From: Chryseobacterium nakagawai
GTDB lineage: Bacteria; Bacteroidota; Bacteroidia; Flavobacteriales; Weeksellaceae
DNA: 64,000 bases
NCBI RefSeq assembly: GCF_900637665.1
Contig: NZ_LR134386.1
Coordinates: forward strand, 2,534,501 to 2,598,500
Direction of reading: 5' to 3'
The translations under genes and the position numbers were made by a program. Position 1 is the stretch's first letter. Each line of letters starts with the position of its first letter. The notes under the pieces are model-generated. The model did not search any database, was not told the DNA's origin, and saw only the letters and a program-made list of their open reading frames with translations. This document shows positions 1-8,131 of this stretch, in pieces.

Positions 1-912
1 GATATCAGCCTCATTAATATAGTTACCTATAAGCAGTTGTTCTAACATTGGACTCTTATCCTTGTAAAGTTTTTTTAAGGCATTTTTTAAAGAATTAGTA
101 TAAGATTGATTATATATAATCGATTTTAAAACTAATTCTTCTGCAATATCCTTTTGTGTTTCGTAGATACCTTCAATTGCAAATAACGAATTGAAATTAC
201 TACCTAGTGGCTCTTTAAACTTCAGTTTTAACTCAGAGTTAATACCATTAACTCTATATTTTAATAATGACTTTTTATCTAGTTCAAATTTAAATTTAGA
301 ACTTTTATATTCATTAAAATCATCTGAGTATAAATTAAAATTTGTAGTATTAGTGCTTTTACTATTATTACAAGGACCACAAACAGGATATAAATTATAA
401 AATGAAATACTAAAACATGGATAATCTGATTTAGAATAATAATGATCAACTTGAAATTTTGCACACTTTTTACCATTTACAGTTCTAACAGTTAAAGCAT
501 ATTGAGAACTACAATAGACACAGGTTTTTATACCAATTTTTTCAAAATATTCGGAATAAAAATTATCTCTTAAATCTTTATATCCCAATCTTCTATTCAG
601 TTCATTACGAAATTCTTTATAAGTAGTAGTTTTCATTAATTTAACACTTATAATACTATCAAAAACAATCTTGAAATTTTGAATTTCAAAAGTGTTAGCT
701 AAGACAATTTTTTCAAAATTTCCATACAACTCTTGTAAATAGGCTAACTGATTACCTATTAACACTATAGATGTTGGTTTTCTATTAACTATTTTAGTTG
801 GATTATTAATAAAGTGCAATAATTCTGCCTTTCTGCTGGAAATTAGAGCATCAATATTTAGTTTATCTTTAATATGGATATCAATTAATATCTTGGAATT
901 TATTGAAATCAT
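1..912 (-). CDS. HNH endonuclease, partial (C-terminus beyond left edge)
   Basis: This reading frame starts with ATG at 912 and stays open for 304 codons to the left edge, so its C-terminus is missing. It has an HNH nuclease core: a CxxC at residues 131-134, an Asp-His pair at 156-157, an Asn at about 173, and a second CxxC (CGPC) at 178-181 followed by Asn-Asn. The Cys pairs would bind structural zinc and the DH...N residues the catalytic metal. Its ATG overlaps the stop of the ATPase gene upstream by one base (TAATG), so the two are translationally coupled. An ATPase with an HNH partner is the architecture of Septu (PtuA-PtuB) and of some retron effectors; no reverse transcriptase is visible here. 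The nuclease call is firm, the system name is inferred. Confidence 0.85.
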   Translation of the reverse strand, partial: MISINSKILIDIHIKDKLNIDALISSRKAELLHFINNPTKIVNRKPTSIVLIGNQLAYLQELYGNFEKIVLANTFEIQNFKIVFDSIISVKLMKTTTYKEFRNELNRRLGYKDLRDNFYSEYFEKIGIKTCVYCSSQYALTVRTVNGKKCAKFQVDHYYSKSDYPCFSISFYNLYPVCGPCNNSKSTNTTNFNLYSDDFNEYKSSKFKFELDKKSLLKYRVNGINSELKLKFKEPLGSNFNSLFAIEGIYETQKDIAEELVLKSIIYNQSYTNSLKNALKKLYKDKSPMLEQLLIGNYINEADI

Positions 913-2888
913 TATTTACCAATTTTTTTTATTTTAATCTTCTTTAATCGTTCAATTTCCATATCAATTTCATCAATCTCTATTTGCTCATTATTATAGT
1001 ATTTATTAAAAAACATTTCTCTCAACTCTATACGAATTAACGGCTCACCAATTAATTCTATAAATTCTTTAGCGTTTTCTTCACTCCACTCATTGTTAAT
1101 GTTTTTATTTTCATTAATATAATCAATTAAAGAATTTATTTTGGTTTTTACAAATTCTCCCATAAACCCATTTCTTAAAAAGAATTCATTAGCTAAAATA
1201 TCATTGATATTAGCACCAAACGTCTCCTCTTTATTATTAAATGGTTGTGGAGAGCCATTTTTAAGTTTTAATACATTAGCATTTGATATATCAGATAAAA
1301 TAAAAGGTGAATGCGTCAGAAAAGTAATATTAATTCCTTTAATATTTTTAATACTATTATGAGGAATTTTACGGATAGAACCTAGCAAATCTTTTACATA
1401 ATTGCGTTGCCAATCAGGATGATAATATAGTTCAATTTCATCTAAAATAATATTTATATATGGATAACTATCATATTTATCTTTATCATCTTCATCCTTT
1501 ACTGAATTTAAATTAATAATGTGGTATATAATTGAACTATTGCTATGTATTCTTTGTTTTTCACCTGAACTTAATGATGAAAATAAAGACCCGTCCGAAA
1601 GAATGATTTCAGTCTCGAAAAAACTTGGAGGTACCATGGTAAATGTGTTAATAAAATAATCACTCTCTTTTTCTCTTATCTTTGTAATCTTTTTAGATAA
1701 ATCTTCAATATCAATAATCAAATCTTGTTTGCTTAGACTATACTTATTCCCAAATATTAGTTCATAATATTTAAGATACAAAATAGCTCCTTTCACTTTA
1801 AATACAATGTGACTATTTCCATATTTAATTCTTTTAATATATGAATCAATATATTTAAGACTATCACCATCCTTATACTTATAATAAGGTCGATATTTTG
1901 AACTCATTTTTAGTAATTTTTCAATAATGTAATTAATACATATATTAGTAAAAAAATTTCCGTCTAAATGTTCCTGTTTTATTTTAAATCTAAAGTTGTC
2001 TTCAATAGCCTTAATTACTTGATTCTTAATCTTAAAACTTTTAGTTTCATACAAATAATCTTTGGAACTATATTTAACTTTAATAGAAGTAACAATTTTG
2101 TTATTTCCTATATTTCTTAAACTCTCTTCTATATTTTGGTCTTCAATTTCCTCAAGTAAATTACCCAGTAACCTTCTTTTTAAAAGCTTATTTTCATCAT
2201 TAATATCAATTATTCCTCCTGTTCTCATTGGATTCAATACTATTGGAGTTTGATAACCGTCATTTTTATGAAAAAGAGGAATTATCCAATCTCCTATTTC
2301 GTTAGAATTAAGAGCGTAGTGACTATAATTAATTACTATACTATAGAAATAATCCCGAAGATCCTCGGTCGTTCTTACTTGTAAATCATCTTTTTTTGAG
2401 ATATAAGTATTTTCCTTTAAAAATAATTTATTCTTAAAAACTCTTCCATCCTTAAACTCAATTCTAATTAAATTTTCATCATCAATAGAATATAAAATTT
2501 CTAAATCTATAAACTTGTAAGGATCCAATAAATTATTTGTTTTCCCATTTCTGAGTAATTTTGCAACACAACCAATATTATAATTTGCCCAAAATAATAA
2601 TTCTACAAGGGAACTTTTACCAGAACCATTATTGCCTACAATAGCATTGATATTTACAGAAATTTTTTTGTTTCTCGATATAAAACTATAAAGTTCTAAA
2701 ACCGATTTACTAGCAATAACTACTTCATCAAAATTATCATTTGGAAAAGAGTAATCAGAAGTGAATGCATATATTTTATTTTCTTCGAGATTCTTGAAAA
2801 AGTCTAATTTAGCTCCTGTACTTTGAATTTCATAAATCCTTTTAGGTTTTGAGCCTGTCTTAATTGCAATGATTTTAAATCCAGTCAT
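912..2888 (-). CDS. AAA/ABC-type ATPase (Septu PtuA-like)
   Basis: A 658-aa SMC/ABC-like ATPase. Walker A (GNNGSGKS) is at residues 85-92, the ABC signature (LSSGEKQR) near 440, Walker B with ILDEIE near 478, and an H-loop (THSP) near 526. The long region between Walker A and the signature (about 350 residues) probably carries the inserted helical part typical of OLD/AAA15-type defence ATPases. It is co-transcribed with, and overlaps by one base, the HNH nuclease downstream. In Septu, the ATPase forms a complex with PtuB and controls its nuclease activity; a similar role is inferred here. The protein is longer than the PtuA proteins I know of, so it may be a divergent branch or another ATPase-HNH family. 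Confidence 0.85.
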   Translation of the reverse strand: MTGFKIIAIKTGSKPKRIYEIQSTGAKLDFFKNLEENKIYAFTSDYSFPNDNFDEVVIASKSVLELYSFISRNKKISVNINAIVGNNGSGKSSLVELLFWANYNIGCVAKLLRNGKTNNLLDPYKFIDLEILYSIDDENLIRIEFKDGRVFKNKLFLKENTYISKKDDLQVRTTEDLRDYFYSIVINYSHYALNSNEIGDWIIPLFHKNDGYQTPIVLNPMRTGGIIDINDENKLLKRRLLGNLLEEIEDQNIEESLRNIGNNKIVTSIKVKYSSKDYLYETKSFKIKNQVIKAIEDNFRFKIKQEHLDGNFFTNICINYIIEKLLKMSSKYRPYYKYKDGDSLKYIDSYIKRIKYGNSHIVFKVKGAILYLKYYELIFGNKYSLSKQDLIIDIEDLSKKITKIREKESDYFINTFTMVPPSFFETEIILSDGSLFSSLSSGEKQRIHSNSSIIYHIINLNSVKDEDDKDKYDSYPYINIILDEIELYYHPDWQRNYVKDLLGSIRKIPHNSIKNIKGINITFLTHSPFILSDISNANVLKLKNGSPQPFNNKEETFGANINDILANEFFLRNGFMGEFVKTKINSLIDYINENKNINNEWSEENAKEFIELIGEPLIRIELREMFFNKYYNNEQIEIDEIDMEIERLKKIKIKKIGK

Positions 2889-2995
2889 TTATATTGTATT
2901 ATGTATAGTTAATTATTTAATTTGAAATATTAAATTATAATTAACAGCTTAAATTAATGTTTGGAAAATTGCCTTCAAAAAAATGCAATATACAA

Positions 2996-3003
2996 CAAAC
3001 TTA
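2996..3003 (-). promoter_or_regulatory. Candidate -7 element for the ATPase-HNH operon
   Basis: On the minus strand this reads TAAGTTTG, matching the Bacteroidetes -7 consensus TAnnTTTG. It lies about 108 bases upstream of the ATPase start and just past the end of hsdR. No clear TTG is seen at the expected -33 position, so the call is tentative. Confidence 0.35.
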
Positions 3004-3028
3004 TAACCTCGAAAATGTTATTAAAAAT

Positions 3029-5887
3029 TTAGCTAGCTACCCCATCAATAAAAACCTCCACAAAATCCTGAACTTTTTGGATAATTCTTTTTCCAATATT
3101 ATTTCGTTCCGTCAGTTTTGGTTTTATTTCTAAGAGTTTTAAGGCATCACTCATTTTGGGTATTTTGGAAGTGAAAAGAAAGCTATCAATCGTTTCTTGA
3201 AATTTTTCTTTATTAAGAGATTCTTCTTCGGCAATTTTTTCGAAGGCATCAGTTCTTTCTTTGTTCCAGAAATTATCAAATTCATCACTTACAGCATCGC
3301 CGTCCGGAATATGTGGCAAGTTCTCGTCTATGAATTTTTCAATTAATTCTTTTTTGCTTCTTAATTGGGCGTCGCCGGATAGGATTTCACGAATTTCTTT
3401 TATTTTCGCTTCTCGTTTAATTCCTTTTATATCTGCAATATTTGCTAATAGTGAAAGTATATAGCTCACATTGATTTCATCACGGTGGATGAGCTCTAAT
3501 TCAAAATCAACATCATCTAAAATGCTGACTTTTCCGTCTCCTGAAATTTTGGGATGTGTTGCAGTCCAAATATCAAGATACTTACTTTTATAACCATCGA
3601 ATTCAAATTCTGTCATCTCTAATGACTCAAAACTAAAATCTGTAAATGACTTTAAGACATTCAGAATACGCATCAATTCACGGAAGGCTGTAACAAATTC
3701 AAATTTTTCCTGTTCGGTTTGATAAGAATCAACACTTTGAATTTCGGGCGCAACCAATTTTAATTTTTCTAGAGAATTCTTGAAAAGTTCAATATAATCT
3801 TCAATGGGTTGGATGATTATTTCCTGTATAGCTTCTTTATTAGAAAATAAAGTCACTGCATCATCTGTCGCAGATTTTAAATTGCGGAAACAAACAATAT
3901 TTCCCTGCGATTTTTTCTCTCCGATAATTCTGTTGGTTCTGGAAAATGCCTGAATCAACCCATGGTATTTCAGGTTTTTATCAACAAATAAGGTATTGAG
4001 TTGTGGACTATCAAATCCAGTCAAAAACATATTGACCACAATAATCAAGTCAACTTCTTTGTTTCTGACTCTTTTCGCAATGTCATTGTAATAATTATAA
4101 AAAGTCTGGCTGTCTTTGGTAGAAAAATTAGTTCCGAACATTTCGTTGTAATGACCAATATATCTGTCCAAAATATTTCGGCTATGTGAATCACCATATT
4201 TTGCAGGTGGCTCCGCAACCATCGACAAAATATCTTCTTCCTGATAATTTCCGTCTGCATCACTATTCTCTTCATTAGTTCCATAACTGAAGATGGTTGC
4301 AATTTTCAGATTGTGTTTTCCCTCTTCTTTTTTCTTTTGAAAGAGGTCATAATATTTCTGCAAAACATCTATGCTACTGACACAGAACATTGCATTGAAT
4401 GTTTTCTGATGGGTTTTTCTATCGTGTTCGGTTATAATGTAATCAGTGATTTTCTCCAGACGCTTTGGACTTGCTAGTAATTCTTGAGTATCAATAGCTT
4501 CAACTTCCATATCTATGTAAGTATTACTACCTTCCTTTTCTTTGTATCTGCCAACATATTCTACAGAGAATTTCAAAACATTTTCATCTCTGATAGCATC
4601 CGTAATCACGTATTTATGCAGACATTCTTTGAAAAGCATATTGGTCGTTGCAGCAATTCCATCTATTTTACCAACTGAATTAACTTCCGAAATTGGCGTT
4701 CCGGTAAAGCCAATCATTTGCGCTTTTTGGAAATATTTCTTAATATTTTGATGCGTTTCTCCGAACTGACTTCTATGGCATTCATCAAAAATGAATACGA
4801 CTTTTTTGTCTTTTAAACGGTCTATTTTTCTACCGTGCTTTTCTTTGGTAATGGCGGTATTCAGCTTTTGTAAAGTTGTTACAATGAGTTTTGTATTGTC
4901 AGAAAGTTGCTTTACAAGATGTGCCGTATTTTCTGTAGCATCTACGCTGTCTTTTTCAAAAGCATCAAATTCTTTTTGCGTTTGATAATCCAAATCTTTC
5001 CTATCCACTACAAAAACAACCTTTTCAACTTTAGGAATTTCTTTGAGAATCTGACTTGCCTTGAAAGAAGTCAATGTTTTCCCCGAACCCGTTGTATGCC
5101 AAATAAATCCATTGTTATCGGTATTTCTAACCCTTTCAACAATTTTTTCTACCGCATAATATTGGTACGGTCGAAGAACCATTAAAATTTTATACGTTTG
5201 ATTCAGCACGATATATTTCGTAATCATCTTGGCAATGTGACAAGGCTCCAAAAATGCCTGTGCAAAATCTTCTAGTTGTGTAATATTATTATTGTGCTCG
5301 TCTGACCAGAAGAAGGTCTGTTTGAAACTCTGTTTTGCGTTATTGGAATAATACTTTGTATTGACGCCATTACTGATAACAAACAACTGAACGTAATTGA
5401 ATAAACCTTTTCCAGCATTAAATGACTGATGATGATAACGGTTGATTTGATTAAAAGCCTCTTTCATTTCCAAACCACGGCGTTTTAATTCTATCTGAAC
5501 CAACGGCAAACCATTGACTAAAATCGTGACATCATAGCGGTTTTTATAATCGCCTTCCTGAGCAATTTGGTTGGTCACTTGAAATTGATTCTGACACCAG
5601 TTTTCCTGATTGATGAATTCTATCCATTCCGATGTTCCGTCATCTTTGGTAAACTGAAATCTATCGCGCAAAACTTTTGCTTTCTCAAAAACATTTCCTT
5701 TGGCAAGATGATTTAGAATCTTCTCAAATTCTTTATTGGAAAATTGTTTTTTATTATGAATTTCGAGCTGGGTTTTTAGGTTGATAATCAAATCTGCTTC
5801 ATTGCAAATCTTGACTGTTTTATGACCTAACTGTTGTAATTGTTCTATTAATTTCTGTTCAAGAATATATTCGGGCTGGCTGGACAT
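3029..5887 (-). CDS. hsdR: Type I restriction enzyme subunit R
   Basis: A 952-aa HsdR, the DNA-translocating and cleaving subunit of a type I enzyme. The N-terminal nuclease has the PD-(D/E)XK residues D119, E133 and K135 (the last two in QIELKRR). The SF2 motor shows Walker A (TGSGKT, 266-271), DECH (368-371), the FTGTP motif III, and a QAFSRTNRI motif VI. Length and motif order are normal for HsdR. It is separated from hsdM and hsdS by the recombinase gene and by an intrinsic-terminator-like hairpin only 24 bases before its start, so its expression may be independent of hsdM/hsdS or attenuated. Start chosen as ATG at 5887. HsdR needs HsdM2-HsdS to find its target and acts on unmodified DNA. 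Confidence 0.97.
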   Translation of the reverse strand: MSSQPEYILEQKLIEQLQQLGHKTVKICNEADLIINLKTQLEIHNKKQFSNKEFEKILNHLAKGNVFEKAKVLRDRFQFTKDDGTSEWIEFINQENWCQNQFQVTNQIAQEGDYKNRYDVTILVNGLPLVQIELKRRGLEMKEAFNQINRYHHQSFNAGKGLFNYVQLFVISNGVNTKYYSNNAKQSFKQTFFWSDEHNNNITQLEDFAQAFLEPCHIAKMITKYIVLNQTYKILMVLRPYQYYAVEKIVERVRNTDNNGFIWHTTGSGKTLTSFKASQILKEIPKVEKVVFVVDRKDLDYQTQKEFDAFEKDSVDATENTAHLVKQLSDNTKLIVTTLQKLNTAITKEKHGRKIDRLKDKKVVFIFDECHRSQFGETHQNIKKYFQKAQMIGFTGTPISEVNSVGKIDGIAATTNMLFKECLHKYVITDAIRDENVLKFSVEYVGRYKEKEGSNTYIDMEVEAIDTQELLASPKRLEKITDYIITEHDRKTHQKTFNAMFCVSSIDVLQKYYDLFQKKKEEGKHNLKIATIFSYGTNEENSDADGNYQEEDILSMVAEPPAKYGDSHSRNILDRYIGHYNEMFGTNFSTKDSQTFYNYYNDIAKRVRNKEVDLIIVVNMFLTGFDSPQLNTLFVDKNLKYHGLIQAFSRTNRIIGEKKSQGNIVCFRNLKSATDDAVTLFSNKEAIQEIIIQPIEDYIELFKNSLEKLKLVAPEIQSVDSYQTEQEKFEFVTAFRELMRILNVLKSFTDFSFESLEMTEFEFDGYKSKYLDIWTATHPKISGDGKVSILDDVDFELELIHRDEINVSYILSLLANIADIKGIKREAKIKEIREILSGDAQLRSKKELIEKFIDENLPHIPDGDAVSDEFDNFWNKERTDAFEKIAEEESLNKEKFQETIDSFLFTSKIPKMSDALKLLEIKPKLTERNNIGKRIIQKVQDFVEVFIDGVAS

Positions 5888-5910
5888 TTCTAGCTTTGAG
5901 TTTTATGGTT

Positions 5911-5950
5911 AAAAAAAAACTTTGTCAGCGTTTAAAACCCTGACAAAGTT
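5911..5950 (-). terminator. Intrinsic terminator / attenuator between recombinase and hsdR
   Basis: An 11-bp perfect stem (5918-5928 with 5940-5950, AACTTTGTCAG) followed on the minus strand by a run of nine U (5911-5919). It lies after the recombinase stop and only 24 bases before the hsdR ATG. It resembles the hairpin at 8094-8126. Confidence 0.75.
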
Positions 5951-5964
5951 GTGGATAGTTTTTC

Positions 5965-5972
5965 CAAATTTA
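5965..5972 (-). promoter_or_regulatory. Candidate -7 element for hsdR
   Basis: On the minus strand this reads TAAATTTG, a match to TAnnTTTG, in the gap between the recombinase and hsdR. Transcripts from it would meet the U9 hairpin at 5911-5950 almost at once, which would make that hairpin a leader attenuator. No good -33 TTG was found, so this is tentative. Confidence 0.35.
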
Positions 5973-5995
5973 ACAATAAAATATTATAATTGAAA

Positions 5996-6922
5996 CTATT
6001 TTAGCGCTTTAAACATTTGGTCAATCGCTTTTTTCTTTTGTTCCAGATTTGGGTGCACATAAAGATTCAAAGTTGTGCTGATATTGGAATGTCCAAGTAG
6101 AACACTTACCGTCTTATAATCACATTTGCTTTCAATACATCGGGTTGCAAAACTATGACGCAATCCGTGAAATTTAATTTCTGGGACATCCAGTTGTTTC
6201 ATCAAATTTTTATAATAACTACGGTAAGTTCTTGGCTCGGTAGGTTTAGCATCATTTGTTAAAACGAAAAATAAAGGGTTGACAATTTTTTTAAAAGGCT
6301 TCAACATTCGCAAAAGGTCTCTGCTCATTGGAACTTCCCGGATGGAATTCTTGGTTTTTGGTGTGTCGAGAAGCAATTCTGTTCTTCTTTTGCCATCTTC
6401 TATAATATAGATTCGCTGAATGGTTTTTCTAATGTTGATAATTCCGTTATCTGTATCAATATCTTCCCAAGTGAGTGCGCAGATTTCGCCAATCCGCATT
6501 CCCGAACAAAGACAAATATAAACCCCCAGATTCCGGAATGTAAAATGCTCCTGAATATAATTCATCACTTTTTTCTGATGCGTTCTGGTCAGAACTTCAA
6601 TACTTTGATTTTCCCGAACGGTTGGATATTGAATGTCAAATGGCGTGTATTGAATCCATTTATATTTTGCCCCAAATTTCATTACCATTTTCAAAACGAT
6701 GAGAACATCTTTAATACTTTTTTGGCTCAATCCCTGTTCCAATTTTTGAAAAACAAATTTCTGAACTTCCTCTTCTTCTATACTACTAACTTCCGCAAAT
6801 TTGGGTAACAAATGGTTCTCCAGCAAAAGCACATAAGCCGAAAAGCTTGATTTTTTCACATAAAGTTGTTTGTCTTTTTTCCATAGTTTCACGATTTGAG
6901 CAAATGTTTTTTGTGTCGTCAT
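5996..6922 (-). CDS. Tyrosine recombinase, probable hsdS invertase
   Basis: A 308-aa phage-integrase-family recombinase. An N-terminal SAM-like core-binding domain covers about residues 5-95. The catalytic residues are visible: R143 (GMRIGE), a Lys near 189-191, H252 and R255 (HGLRHSF), H278 (LLGHSN) and the nucleophile Y288. It sits between two hsdS genes of opposite orientation and hsdR, the usual place for recombinases that invert type I specificity genes in Bacteroides, Mycoplasma and Firmicutes. That role is inferred from position; the inverted repeats at 7015/9283 and 7479/8780 are the likely substrates. It is much smaller than the island integrase at 40294 and lacks the arm-binding domain of that enzyme. 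Confidence 0.9.
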   Translation of the reverse strand: MTTQKTFAQIVKLWKKDKQLYVKKSSFSAYVLLLENHLLPKFAEVSSIEEEEVQKFVFQKLEQGLSQKSIKDVLIVLKMVMKFGAKYKWIQYTPFDIQYPTVRENQSIEVLTRTHQKKVMNYIQEHFTFRNLGVYICLCSGMRIGEICALTWEDIDTDNGIINIRKTIQRIYIIEDGKRRTELLLDTPKTKNSIREVPMSRDLLRMLKPFKKIVNPLFFVLTNDAKPTEPRTYRSYYKNLMKQLDVPEIKFHGLRHSFATRCIESKCDYKTVSVLLGHSNISTTLNLYVHPNLEQKKKAIDQMFKALK

Positions 6923-7014
6923 AATTTTCTTTTTGATTTTAAATTATTATTAAAAATCAAAAAAGGTATGAATAAAGGATTTGAGATTAGCAATCCTTTA
7001 GATTTAGAATTTCA

Positions 7015-7027
7015 AATTTTCCAAATT
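7015..7027 (+). repeat. Inverted repeat, 5' site, copy in silent hsdS
   Basis: AATTTTCCAAATT is present here and as its reverse complement at 9283-9295, at the matching point of the two hsdS reading frames. Recombination would join the start of the expressed hsdS to the body of the silent one in frame (residues NFPN are shared). Confidence 0.6.
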
Positions 7028-8091
7028 TGCGATTTCCGGGGTTTTATGGAGAGTGGGAGATGAAAAAACTGGGAGAAGTAACAGAAGGCATCTCTTCTGG
7101 GAAATCAAAAAATATAAACATACAGGGACAATACCCATTCTATGGTTCAACAGGTATAATATCCACTTCCGACAAATTTGATTATTTTGGAAAAAAAATA
7201 TTAATAGCAAGAGTTGGAGCAAATGCAGGCTTCATTTACAAAGTAGACGGTAAATTTGCCGTTTCAGATAATACTCTAATTCTATATCCAAAAGATGAAA
7301 TAAGTTTAGACTTTATATTTAATTATTTAATTAAATATAACCTTAATAAATTAATATTTGGTTCTGGGCAACCTCTAATAACAGGTGGACAATTAAAATT
7401 AATTGAATTCAAACTTCCATCAATAAAAGAACAAGAAAAAATTTCGTCTTTATTTTCATTAACGGAAAAAAGAATTCAAACCCAAAAGAAAATAATAGAT
7501 AATTTAGAGTATTTAATGTTAGGTTTCCGTGAAAAAACATTTAAGAAGAAACTTAGATTTAAGGATGGTTTAGGAAATGATTTTCCAGATTGGGAAGAAA
7601 GTAAATTAGAAAATATTTGCCAAAAACAATCTTCAAATATTTCAGCAAATAAAATAGAAGATAATTTTGGAAATTATATTATATATGGCGCTTCCGGAAT
7701 TTTAAAAAAAATTGATTTTTATGAAGAAGAGAATGATTACATCAGCATTGTGAAAGATGGTGCAGGTGTTGGAAGATTATTTTTCTGTGAGGGTCAATCT
7801 TCTGTTTTGGGAACGATGGAAATCATTAAACCTAAACTCGATGTAAATGTGCAGTTTTTATATTGTCAACTAAGTAATATAGATTTTAAAAAATATGTCA
7901 CAGGAAGTACAATTCCTCATATTTACTTTAAGGATTATAAAAAAGAAAGTATAAAAATACCATCTTTAGAAGAACAAACTAAAATAGCAAACTTCCTTTT
8001 TTCGATTGACAAGAAACTCGAAACAGAAAAGAAAATTTTAGCTCAATATAAGACCCAAAAGAAATACCTTTTGGCGAATCTTTTTGTTTAA
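7027..8091 (+). CDS. hsdS: Second hsdS in opposite orientation, probably silent
   Basis: 354 residues of a complete two-domain HsdS specificity subunit: first target-recognition domain (TRD) about 20-140, conserved central helix about 140-170 (TQKKII), second TRD about 190-315, and a C-terminal helix ending in KKYLLANLF, the same ending as the expressed hsdS. The only start at its 5' end is TTG at 7027; the frame is open back to 6991 without an ATG, and the first in-frame ATG (7060) falls inside the conserved N-terminal block. There is no promoter-like sequence before it. It therefore looks like a stored specificity cassette that becomes expressed when inversion joins it to the hsdM-linked start. 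Its sequence is clearly diverged from the hsdS at 8132-9319, so the target would differ. Confidence 0.85.
   Translation: MRFPGFYGEWEMKKLGEVTEGISSGKSKNINIQGQYPFYGSTGIISTSDKFDYFGKKILIARVGANAGFIYKVDGKFAVSDNTLILYPKDEISLDFIFNYLIKYNLNKLIFGSGQPLITGGQLKLIEFKLPSIKEQEKISSLFSLTEKRIQTQKKIIDNLEYLMLGFREKTFKKKLRFKDGLGNDFPDWEESKLENICQKQSSNISANKIEDNFGNYIIYGASGILKKIDFYEEENDYISIVKDGAGVGRLFFCEGQSSVLGTMEIIKPKLDVNVQFLYCQLSNIDFKKYVTGSTIPHIYFKDYKKESIKIPSLEEQTKIANFLFSIDKKLETEKKILAQYKTQKKYLLANLFV
7479..7497 (+). repeat. Inverted repeat, central site, copy in silent hsdS
   Basis: AACCCAAAAGAAAATAATA, 19 bases, occurs here and inverted at 8780-8798. In both genes it encodes the same central-helix residues (TQKKII) in the same frame, so inversion between the copies would exchange the second TRDs. 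Confidence 0.7.
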
Positions 8092-8093
8092 TT

Positions 8094-8126
8094 AGCCTTG
8101 TCAAGGTTTTAAACCTTGACAAGGCT
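8094..8126. terminator. Palindrome between convergent hsdS genes
   Basis: A 16-base perfect inverted repeat (8094-8109 with 8111-8126; AGCCTTGTCAAGGTTT) centred on one base, between the converging ends of the two hsdS genes. It can serve as a bidirectional terminator and keeps its position and symmetry in either inversion state. Its core resembles the hairpin at 5918-5950. Confidence 0.6.
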
Positions 8127-8131
8127 TCGTT

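Noticed and set aside
912..2888. Retron-type ATPase
   Set aside because: No reverse transcriptase or msr/msd-like structure is visible on either side.
7027..8091. Expressed second hsdS
   Set aside because: Only a TTG start with no promoter or RBS-like sequence; orientation opposite to the operon.
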